DNA of 64,000 nucleotides from Pseudomonas sp. (GTDB lineage Bacteria > Pseudomonadota > Gammaproteobacteria > Pseudomonadales > Pseudomonadaceae): contig NZ_JAUYNT010000020.1 in the NCBI RefSeq assembly GCF_030698175.1, forward strand, positions 140,068-204,067. Direction: 5' to 3'. Under the pieces are notes generated by a model. The model made no database searches. It had not been told where the DNA came from and saw nothing but the letters and a program-made list of their open reading frames with translations. Shown one piece after another: positions 19,847 through 26,714 of the stretch. Position numbers and translations under genes: made by a program. Each line of letters begins with the position of its first letter. Positions within the stretch are counted from its first letter, which is position 1.

Positions 19847-21031
19847 ATGCAAACTACTGCTAATGTCCCGCGTCCTCGGGGTTCGGTGTGGACCGATCCG
19901 CAAGTCCGCGCGTGGCTATTCCAGATTCTTACCGTTATCGCCGTCGTGGCGTTCGGCTGGTACCTGTTCAACAACACGCAACAAAACCTGGCCGCACGAG
20001 GGATTATTTCCGGTTTTGACTTCCTGAATAACAGTGCCGGTTTCGGTATTGCGCAACACCTGATCAGCTACACGGAAAGCGATACCTACGCCCGGGTGTT
20101 CGTCATCGGTTTGTTCAACACCTTGCTGGTGTCGGTCATCGGCATCGTCTGTGCGACCATTCTCGGCTTTATCATTGGCATCGCGCGGCTGTCGTCGAAC
20201 TGGCTGATCAGTACGCTCGCCACGGTCTATATCGAGACCTTTCGCAATATTCCACCGCTGCTACAGATCTTCTTCTGGTATTTCGCGGTGATGCTGCCCC
20301 TGCCGGGGCCGCGGCAGAGCATAAGCTTGGGCGACAGCGTGTTCCTCAGCAACCGCGGCTTGAACATGCCGTCACCGACGGTTGCCGAGGGGCTTTGGCC
20401 GTTCTTGCTGGCTCTCGCGCTCGCGGTGGTCGCGGTCATTTTCCTGGTTCGCTGGGGCAAGGTGCGGCGCGAAGAGCGGGGTGCGGGCTTCCCGGTTCTG
20501 TGGATCAGCCTGGCGCTGCTGAGCGTGATTCCGGGGTTGAGCGTTTTAGCCTTCGGTGACCCGTTCCACTGGACCGTTCCGGTGTTGCAAGGTTTCAACT
20601 TCCGCGGCGGTTGGGTGATGATTCCCGAGTTGATGGCGCTGCTGCTGGCGCTGACGATCTACACCGCCGCCTTTATTGCCGAGATCGTGCGTTCCGGTAT
20701 TCAGTCGGTCAGCCATGGCCAGACCGAAGCCGCACGCTCCCTGGGGCTGCGACCCGGCTCGACGTTGCGCTTGGTGATAGTCCCGCAAGCACTGCGGGTG
20801 ATCATTCCGCCGTTGACCAGCCAGTACCTGAACTTGGCCAAGAACTCCTCGCTGGCCGCCGGTATCGGTTACCCGGACATGGTGTCGCTGTTTGCCGGCA
20901 CGGTGCTCAACCAGACCGGACAGGCGATCGAGGTGATTGCCATTACCATGAGTGTGTACCTGGCTATCAGCATCAGCATTTCAATGGTGATGAACTGGTA
21001 CAACAAGCGCATGGCGCTGGTGGAGAGATAG
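19847..21031 (+). CDS. aapQ: General L-amino acid ABC transporter permease AapQ
   Basis: AapQ is one of the two inner-membrane permeases of the AapJQMP importer. The 394-residue protein is much longer than typical polar amino-acid permeases, as is normal for AapQ, because of an extra N-terminal helix and an internal loop. It carries the permease EAA-type loop (QTEAARSLGLRPGSTLRLVIVPQALRVIIPP, about residues 292-322) and a conserved N-terminal block FNTLLVSVIGIVCATILGF. It follows aapJ by 99 bases and precedes aapM by 4 bases. Confidence 0.95.
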   Translation: MQTTANVPRPRGSVWTDPQVRAWLFQILTVIAVVAFGWYLFNNTQQNLAARGIISGFDFLNNSAGFGIAQHLISYTESDTYARVFVIGLFNTLLVSVIGIVCATILGFIIGIARLSSNWLISTLATVYIETFRNIPPLLQIFFWYFAVMLPLPGPRQSISLGDSVFLSNRGLNMPSPTVAEGLWPFLLALALAVVAVIFLVRWGKVRREERGAGFPVLWISLALLSVIPGLSVLAFGDPFHWTVPVLQGFNFRGGWVMIPELMALLLALTIYTAAFIAEIVRSGIQSVSHGQTEAARSLGLRPGSTLRLVIVPQALRVIIPPLTSQYLNLAKNSSLAAGIGYPDMVSLFAGTVLNQTGQAIEVIAITMSVYLAISISISMVMNWYNKRMALVER

Positions 21032-21035
21032 GCGC

Positions 21036-22133
21036 ATGACAACCCATACCTTTCAACCGGATTTACCGCCGCCACGCTTGAGTGTCGGCGTACTTGGCTG
21101 GGTACGCGCCCATCTGCTCTCCAGTTGGTTCAACACCCTGCTGACGCTCTTGGCCATCTACCTGGTTTGGCTGATCGTCCCGCCACTGCTGCAGTGGGCG
21201 TTTATCCAAGCCGACTGGAGCGGCACCACCCGCGCCGACTGCACCGGCGAGGGCGCCTGCTGGGTGTTTATCCAGCAGCGTTTCGGCCAGTTCATGTACG
21301 GTTTCTACCCCTCCGAGCTGCGTTGGCGCGTTGATCTCAGCGCTTGGCTGGCAATCCTCGGCGCGGCGCCGCTGTTTATCCCGGCGATGCCGCGCAAAGC
21401 TGTCTATGGGCTGTGCTTCCTGGTCATATATCCGCTGCTGGCCTACTGGCTGTTGCACGGCGGCTTCTTTGGCCTGAGCACGGTAGAGACCAGCCAATGG
21501 GGCGGGCTGATGCTGACCCTGGTGATTGCCACCGTGGGCATCGCCGGGGCATTGCCGCTGGGCATCTTGCTGGCACTTGGACGGCGTTCGGACATGCCGG
21601 CGATCCGCGTGCTGTGCGTCACCTTCATCGAGTTCTGGCGCGGTGTGCCGTTGATCACCGTGCTGTTTATGTCCTCGGTGATGCTGCCGTTGTTTCTCCC
21701 GGAGGGCTTGAGCTTCGACAAGCTGATGCGCGCACTGATTGGTGTGATCCTGTTCCAGTCGGCGTATGTCGCGGAGGTGGTGCGTGGTGGCATGCAAGCG
21801 ATTCCCAAGGGGCAGTACGAAGCCGCTGCCGCCATCGGCCTGGGCTACTGGCGGATGATGGGTCTGGTGATTTTGCCGCAGGCGCTCAAGCTGGTGATTC
21901 CGGGCATCGTCAACACCTTTATCGCCCTGTTCAAGGACACTAGTCTGGTGATCATCATCGGTCTGTTCGACCTGTTGAACAGCATCAAACAGGCCACCAC
22001 CGACCCCGCCTGGCTGGGCATGGCCACCGAGGGCTATGTGTTCGCCGCCCTGGTTTTTTGGATCTTCTGTTTCGGTATGTCCCGCTACTCCATGCATTTG
22101 GAGCGTAAGTTGGACCGAGGCCACAAGCGTTAG
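21036..22133 (+). CDS. aapM: General L-amino acid ABC transporter permease AapM
   Basis: AapM pairs with AapQ to form the transmembrane channel of the amino-acid importer. The 365-residue protein has several membrane helices, a long N-terminal region typical of AapM (WVRAHLLSSWFNTLLTLLAIYL), and the ATPase-contacting EAA loop QYEAAAAIGLGYWRMMGLVI in the C-terminal half. It starts 4 bases after aapQ stops and ends 10 bases before aapP, so the genes are cotranscribed. A long open frame on the opposite strand is a shadow of its codon bias. Confidence 0.95.
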   Translation: MTTHTFQPDLPPPRLSVGVLGWVRAHLLSSWFNTLLTLLAIYLVWLIVPPLLQWAFIQADWSGTTRADCTGEGACWVFIQQRFGQFMYGFYPSELRWRVDLSAWLAILGAAPLFIPAMPRKAVYGLCFLVIYPLLAYWLLHGGFFGLSTVETSQWGGLMLTLVIATVGIAGALPLGILLALGRRSDMPAIRVLCVTFIEFWRGVPLITVLFMSSVMLPLFLPEGLSFDKLMRALIGVILFQSAYVAEVVRGGMQAIPKGQYEAAAAIGLGYWRMMGLVILPQALKLVIPGIVNTFIALFKDTSLVIIIGLFDLLNSIKQATTDPAWLGMATEGYVFAALVFWIFCFGMSRYSMHLERKLDRGHKR

Positions 22134-22143
22134 GAGTTAACCC

Positions 22144-22911
22144 ATGAGTGAAGCGATCAAACAGCCGGCCAGCGCGGTGCCGGGCATGATTCAAATGCAG
22201 GGCGTACACAAGTGGTACGGCCAGTTCCACGTGCTGAAAGACATCAACCTGAATGTGCAGTCGGGTGAGCGCATCGTGCTCTGCGGCCCGTCCGGTTCGG
22301 GCAAGTCCACCACCATTCGCTGCCTCAACCGCCTGGAAGAACACCAGCAGGGGCGCATCGTGGTGAATGGCACCGAACTGACCGGCGACCTCAAACACAT
22401 CGAGGCGATCCGCAGCGAAGTGGGCATGGTCTTCCAGCACTTCAATCTGTTCCCGCACCTCACTGTGCTGCAAAACTGCACCCTGTCGCCCATGTGGGTG
22501 CGCAAGATGCCCAAGCGCAAGGCCGAAGAAATTGCCATGCACTTTCTTGAACGGGTGAAAATTCCGGAGCAGGCCCTCAAGTACCCGGGGCAACTCTCCG
22601 GCGGTCAGCAGCAGCGTGTAGCCATCGCCCGGGCGCTGTGCATGCAGCCGAAGATCATGCTGTTCGATGAACCGACCTCGGCCCTCGACCCGGAAATGGT
22701 CAAGGAGGTGCTGGACACCATGGTCAGTCTGGCTCAGGACGGCATGACTATGCTCTGCGTGACCCACGAGATGGGCTTTGCCCGCACCGTGGCGAACCGG
22801 GTGATCTTTATGGACAAGGGCGAGATCATCGAAGAGGCGCCGCCTCACGAGTTCTTCGACAGCCCGCAGAACGAGCGGACCAAGCTGTTCCTCAGTCAGA
22901 TCCTGCACTGA
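22144..22911 (+). CDS. aapP: General L-amino acid ABC transporter ATP-binding protein AapP
   Basis: AapP is the cytoplasmic ATPase that powers AapJQM. The 255 residues include Walker A GPSGSGKS (48-55), the ABC signature LSGGQ (151-155), Walker [10 protein letters not shown] and the switch histidine in [10 protein letters not shown] 20-residue leader before the ATPase domain ([19 protein letters not shown]) is usual for AapP. It is the last gene of the operon; a terminator follows at 22997-23031. Confidence 0.96.
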   Translation: MSEAIKQPASAVPGMIQMQGVHKWYGQFHVLKDINLNVQSGERIVLCGPSGSGKSTTIRCLNRLEEHQQGRIVVNGTELTGDLKHIEAIRSEVGMVFQHFNLFPHLTVLQNCTLSPMWVRKMPKRKAEEIAMHFLERVKIPEQALKYPGQLSGGQQQRVAIARALCMQPKIMLFDEPTSALDPEMVKEVLDTMVSLAQDGMTMLCVTHEMGFARTVANRVIFMDKGEIIEEAPPHEFFDSPQNERTKLFLSQILH

Positions 22912-22996
22912 GGAGCGCTGGGTTGAAAAAGCGAGCCAAAACAGGCTAATGCCGATCAGTTAAACCCTATCGCTTGACCTTTGGCCGCAACAAATC

Positions 22997-23031
22997 AAAA
23001 TCCGATGCCTGTACTGGTATCGGATTTTTTT
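22997..23031 (+). terminator. Rho-independent terminator of the aap operon
   Basis: AAAATCCGATGCC (22997-23009) pairs with GGTATCGGATTTT (23016-23028) around a 6-base loop, with one G-U pair, and is followed by a run of seven Ts. It lies 85 bases after the aapP stop. Confidence 0.85.
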
Positions 23032-23185
23032 ATGCGTCTCGCTCGGGCACTGGAGCTGACTCACAACATCGCCTCCACCCAGCTCCATTAGTGGGCTGGA
23101 TTTATTGCTTGATCCCGCTTTGGTCGAGCAGGCGCTGGAGCACGCTGGCGTAGCGACTTTGCGCAAGCCGTTTGTGCGGCGCTGA
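23032..23185 (+). pseudogene. Remnant of an IS4-family transposase N terminus
   Basis: Reading from ATG 23032 gives MRLARALELTHNIASTQLH and then a stop. A shift of one base gives DLLLDPALVEQALEHAGV followed by ATLRKPFVRR and a stop at 23183. The second part fits the conserved IS4 N-terminal block LDPxLVxxxLxxxGxxTLRK, and together the two frames resemble the first 55 or so residues of an IS4-type transposase. The rest of the gene and both insertion-sequence ends are absent. It abuts the aap terminator and lies just before a 171-bp palindromic element. The family assignment is from memory of IS4. Confidence 0.6.
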
Positions 23186-23239
23186 TGCGCAGTCGTTGCA
23201 GTCAGCTTTGCCGCTAACGGCGCGCTTACGTCAACAGAA

Positions 23240-23410
23240 CCTAGCAGCCTGTCGGATTTGACCGTTCGTAGCGAGGGAAAGGCCGGTTTGAGGCAGTTTT
23301 TGCGTTCTTTTGAGGCGAATAGTCATTCTATTCAACGAGAAAGAGCGCAGAAAATGACCAAGTCCGGCTTTTCCGCAGTAGAACAGCGTTAAGTCCGACA
23401 GGCTGCTAGG
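23240..23410. repeat. 171-bp palindromic (MITE-like) element with perfect 17-bp terminal inverted repeats
   Basis: CCTAGCAGCCTGTCGGA (23240-23256) is repeated in perfect inverted form at 23394-23410. The interior carries shorter complementary parts (GGCCGGTTTGAGGCAG.. and GACCAAGTCCGGCTTTTC) and encodes no protein. It ends 8 bases before the asparaginase-like stop codon. Its size and ends resemble non-autonomous miniature elements or large REP-type palindromes in Pseudomonas. Confidence 0.8.
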
Positions 23411-23418
23411 CTGCCGGC

Positions 23419-23907
23419 TTAGCTATTGGTCTGTTCAAAACAGCCGGCGGCGCGATTTTTTTGTACCTTACCGGCCTCGAAAATTCGTCCGCTCATGGCG
23501 ATATACACGCCGTCGCTCAAACATTGCAAAGCGCCTATGGCCACGCCGAGGTTGAACGGCGCGTCGGTGCTGCGCATGCGTGCGGGCTGCATGGCGCCGG
23601 TAAAGAGGATCACCTTGCCAGGGATGTCTTTCAGCACGTCAGCGGTCAAGGTCATGGTGTCGGTGCCGTGGATGATGACTATGTGCCGGGCCGGGCAGGC
23701 GGCGACTTTGGCGCGGATCAGCTGGCGGTCTTCGTCGGTCAGCTCCAGGCTGTCTTTTTTCAGCAGGCTCTCAAGCTTGAAGGCAAAGGTTACCGCGGCT
23801 TCACGGAGAATCTCGCCGGCCATCGGCTCGCCGATCTGAAAGTCCGACAGGGCGTCGTAATAGACCTTGTCGAAGGTGCCGCCAGTGGTAAATAGCTGAA
23901 TATTCAT
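23419..23907 (-). CDS. Short asparaginase-like protein (N-terminal asparaginase/glutaminase domain only)
   Basis: Type I/II asparaginases hydrolyse asparagine with two threonine-centred catalytic motifs. This protein begins at ATG 23907 (MNIQLFTTGGTFDKVYYD), with AGGA upstream, and has 162 residues. It carries motif 1 TTGGTFD (residues 7-13) and motif 2 HGTDTM (about 83-88), but only the N-terminal domain of the roughly 330-residue enzymes is present. Single-domain members of this length are annotated in many Pseudomonas as asparaginases; whether they are active is uncertain, since the C-terminal domain normally completes the dimer interface. The frame is intact, so it is not an obvious truncation. 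Confidence 0.82.
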   Translation of the reverse strand: MNIQLFTTGGTFDKVYYDALSDFQIGEPMAGEILREAAVTFAFKLESLLKKDSLELTDEDRQLIRAKVAACPARHIVIIHGTDTMTLTADVLKDIPGKVILFTGAMQPARMRSTDAPFNLGVAIGALQCLSDGVYIAMSGRIFEAGKVQKNRAAGCFEQTNS

Positions 23908-24001
23908 GAAGGGTTGTCCTGATGCCAATAGGGTCGGCGCTGGGCCGTAGCTTGGATTATCTCTGTTAAGCTGCGCCGCGCCAAATTACCTGGTTTTAGC
24001 G

Positions 24002-24367
24002 ATGCCAAAACTCCCCGTCGTGGTCCCTAATGTCAGTTGCGAGCCTGTGCCAGCCGCGACCAAACCCTGGTTTGTGTACCTGGTGCGCGCGGTCAATGGC
24101 GCCCTGTATTGCGGCATCAGTGACGACCCGCAGCGGCGTTTTGCGCAGCATCAAAACGGCAAGGGCGCACGGTTTTTTTACTCAAGCCCGGCGCAGGCCT
24201 TGGTCTACGTGGAGGCCTGCGCCGACAAAGCTGCCGCGCTGCGCGAAGAGCGCGGCATCAAGCAGCTGAAGAAGTCCGCTAAGGAAGCGCTGGTGGCCAG
24301 CTACCGCCTTATCGAGGGCGCTGATGCTCAGTCATCAGCGCCGATGTCGGGTTACCCACGCGGCTAG
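24002..24367 (+). CDS. GIY-YIG nuclease superfamily protein (UPF0213/YhbQ-like)
   Basis: The 121-residue protein has the compact GIY-YIG fold in the arrangement of YhbQ-like proteins: FVYLVR and LYCGISDD in place of GIY and YIG, then the conserved arginine in [17 protein letters not shown] and an [17 protein letters not shown] segment. Such small stand-alone GIY-YIG proteins bind or cut DNA and may act in repair; their true role is unsettled. The N-terminal 20 residues precede the domain and are variable. It lies alone between the asparaginase-like gene and a glutathione-transferase-like gene. Confidence 0.85.
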   Translation: MPKLPVVVPNVSCEPVPAATKPWFVYLVRAVNGALYCGISDDPQRRFAQHQNGKGARFFYSSPAQALVYVEACADKAAALREERGIKQLKKSAKEALVASYRLIEGADAQSSAPMSGYPRG

Positions 24368-24428
24368 GCCGCACCGACGGACGGGGGTAAGCTCGGGGCT
24401 GAATTGAGCAACCATCGCGGAGCCCGTT

Positions 24429-25364
24429 ATGCATGATCTGATTTTGCACCATTACCCGAATTCGCCGTTTGCCGAGAAAGTCCGTCTGCTGCTGGGCTTT
24501 AAACAACTGTCCTGGCATTCGGTGCTGATCCCATCGGTGATGCCCAAGCCCGATCTGACGGCGCTGACCGGCGGCTACCGCAAGACTCCGGTGTTGCAAG
24601 TGGGCGCCGATATCTACTGTGATACCGCGCTTATCGCTCGGCGCTTGGAAGCCGAAAAAGCCACTCCGGCGCTATTCCCCGAAGGGCAGGAATTTAATGT
24701 CGCCAGCCTCGCGCAATGGGCCGACTCGGTGGTGTTTCAGCATGCGGTGAGCCTGGTGTTTCAGCCGGAATCCATGGCCCTGCGCTTTGGCAACTTGCCA
24801 CCGGCGGCGATCAAGGGCTTTATGGCTGATCGTGCTGGGCTGTTCAGCGGCGGTACGGCCAGCCGTTTACCTTTGACCCAGGCCAAGCAGCAATGGCCAA
24901 CCCTGATGGCTCGATTGCAGCAGCAATTGTCCCGCGAAGCCGGTGATTTTTTGTTTGGTGAGGCCTCGCTGGCGGACTTTGCCATGGCCCATTCGCTGTG
25001 GTTCCTCAGGGCCACGCCGGTCACCGCGCCATTGGTGGATGATTACCCGCTAGTGGCTGCCTGGCTGGACCGGGTGCTGGGTTTCGGCCATGGCTCAATG
25101 GTGCAGATGGAGTCTGCGGCGGCCATCGATATCGCTCGTCAGGCCACGCCGGCGGCTTTGCCGGATGAGCCGTTCAATGCAATTGAGGGCTTTGCGCTCG
25201 GTCAGCAGGTGGCGATTGCCGCGACCGATTACGGCGTCGATCCGGTGGTCGGCGAGCTGCTGTTTGCCGGCTCTGAGGAGTTGATAGTGCGCCGTGAAGA
25301 CCCGCGTGCCGGCATTGTGCATGTGCACTTTCCACGCTTTGGTTTTAGTCTGACGGCGGTTTGA
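24429..25364 (+). CDS. Glutathione S-transferase family protein with C-terminal extension
   Basis: The 311-residue protein begins with a thioredoxin-like GST N-terminal domain (LILHHYPNSPFAEKVRLLLG; glutathione-binding YRKTPVLQVGADIYCDTALI) and an all-helical C-terminal domain (about 90-225, with EASLADFAMAHSLWFLR). The last 80 or so residues (from about 230: TPAALPDEPFNAIEGFALGQ) form an extra beta-rich extension not found in ordinary 200-220 residue GSTs. Proteins of this longer type are known in Pseudomonas, but no substrate is established. The start codon ATG 24429 follows GCGGAG. Confidence 0.87.
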   Translation: MHDLILHHYPNSPFAEKVRLLLGFKQLSWHSVLIPSVMPKPDLTALTGGYRKTPVLQVGADIYCDTALIARRLEAEKATPALFPEGQEFNVASLAQWADSVVFQHAVSLVFQPESMALRFGNLPPAAIKGFMADRAGLFSGGTASRLPLTQAKQQWPTLMARLQQQLSREAGDFLFGEASLADFAMAHSLWFLRATPVTAPLVDDYPLVAAWLDRVLGFGHGSMVQMESAAAIDIARQATPAALPDEPFNAIEGFALGQQVAIAATDYGVDPVVGELLFAGSEELIVRREDPRAGIVHVHFPRFGFSLTAV

Positions 25365-25414
25365 TGCGGGCTTGATCTTTGCCGCGGGGCCCGCCTGGCG
25401 CGCTCCACGGCCTG

Positions 25415-25610
25415 TTAGCTTGGCTGCAGTCGCGCCAGTACGGCGGGCAGGCGCTTCGGCGCCTTGATCCGCAACTGTTTATTGACATTGAACCGACCAA
25501 ATACCACTTCAATATCACCGGCCTCGACGGCAAACAACGGCGCCAGAAACGCCAGCATATGGTCGGTGGCCCGGCGCGGCCAGACGGCTAATCTCGCCGA
25601 GCCTGCCGCT
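25415..25610 (-). pseudogene. Decayed DUF167 (YggU-like) gene remnant
   Basis: On the minus strand, ending in a stop at 25415-25417, a frame reads RATDHMLAFLAPLFAVEAGD followed by IEVVFGRFNVNKQLRIKAPK, which follows the C-terminal half of DUF167 proteins (the pattern is ANAHLLAFLA, then SG..NR.KRVRI.AP). Just upstream, another frame gives GRLGEISRLAAP, matching the preceding DUF167 strand. Between them the P-x-x-G-K/R loop is missing and the frame is shifted. No start codon is available. I infer a gene broken by a small deletion; the upstream limit is approximate. Confidence 0.55.
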
Positions 25611-25843
25611 TGTTCGTTGCAGTTGTGCTGATGCCTAGGTACGACACAAGCTGTGGCGGATGTTCAGCGTGCTGGCAGTTTGCCCATAGCGGCAGCCACT
25701 CGTCGTACGGCTGCCGATGCGACTGAAATCAGGCCATTCCTGACTAAACTACTCAACAGTTCTTGTTGTGTCGGTAATGCGGCGTCAAATATTTGTTTGT
25801 TGTGAATTGGAGCCGCCGAGCTTGTCGGTGCTCTGGAGGTCAC

Positions 25844-26714
25844 ATGGATGAAGGGCCCACGTTGTCATCCCGGTTCACTTGGTTGCCACTGCTGGTGGCC
25901 TTGCTGCTGTTTACTGGCTTAGGTGGCCTGGTTAGTTGGCAATGGTATGTGCTGCAAGCCAGTGATCGGCTGGGCAGCGAGCAGGACTTCGAGCTGGCGG
26001 TGGATGATATTGTTCAGCGCATCAGTGATCGGATGCGCGCCCACGAAGTGTTATTGCGCGGCATGGCGGGCTTGTTTGCCAACAGTACTGAGGTCTCGCG
26101 GCAGGCGGCCAGCCAGTTGCGACAGAGTTATCCCGACATCCAGGCGTTGGGTTGGGCGCGCTACCTGCCCCAGCAACAACTGCCGGTTTTTCTTGAGCGG
26201 CAACGGCAAGCGACGGGTACTGAGCTGCAAGTCTTCCCCCCAGGTATTCGCGATGATTACCTAATAGTCACCTATCTGGCCCCGGCCGCTGTGCCGAGTT
26301 TGAGCGTGCCAGGTTTCGCTATTCGCAGTGAGCCGCTGCGCCGTCAGGCAGTGGAGCAGGCTCATGACAGTGGTAGGGCGTTGCTGTGAACTCGGGCTGC
26401 GAGTTACTGCGGCCCGTGATGGGGTGGAGGCGCTGGCCTGTAGCCAGCAGGCGCGGTTTGCGCTGATCTTGATGGACATGGTCATGCCGAACATGGATGG
26501 CTACACCGCCACTCGTCTGCTTAAGCAAGAACATGGCTGTGTCGTTCCTATCATTGCTTTAACGGCCCATGCGATGAAGGGGGATCGGGAGAAATGCCTC
26601 GTCGCAGGCGCTGACGATTACCTGGCCAAACCGGTCGCTCGCCAAGAGCTGCTTAATCTACTCTATCGCTGGCTGAACAGTCCGGGAGGTGGCAGTCATG
26701 CCCCTGCAGAATGA
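25844..26714 (+). pseudogene. CHASE-domain hybrid sensor kinase with its kinase core deleted
   Basis: From ATG 25844 (after CTGGAGGTCAC) the sequence encodes 181 residues: a signal-anchor helix (LPLLVALLLFTGLGGLVSW) and a CHASE-type extracellular sensor domain (IQALGWARYLPQQQLPVF, FPPGIRDDYLIVTYLAP), ending at a stop at 26389. In the next frame, from about 26380 to 26714, comes the C-terminal part of a receiver domain (LGLRVTAARDGVEAL, phospho-acceptor in LILMDMVMPNMDG, TAHAMKGDREKC, GADDYLAKPV) without its first strand and acidic pair. The HisKA/HATPase region between them is absent. This is best read as one hybrid histidine kinase gene that lost an internal segment and its frame. It overlaps the next gene by 17 bases. 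Confidence 0.8.

Noticed and set aside
21063..22124. 353-residue minus-strand frame opposite aapM
   Set aside because: Very rich in Gln, His and Asp as expected for the complement of a membrane protein; aapM is certain.
22960..23166. 68-residue minus-strand frame after the aap operon
   Set aside because: It runs through the terminator and the antisense of an IS4 remnant, with no ribosome site.
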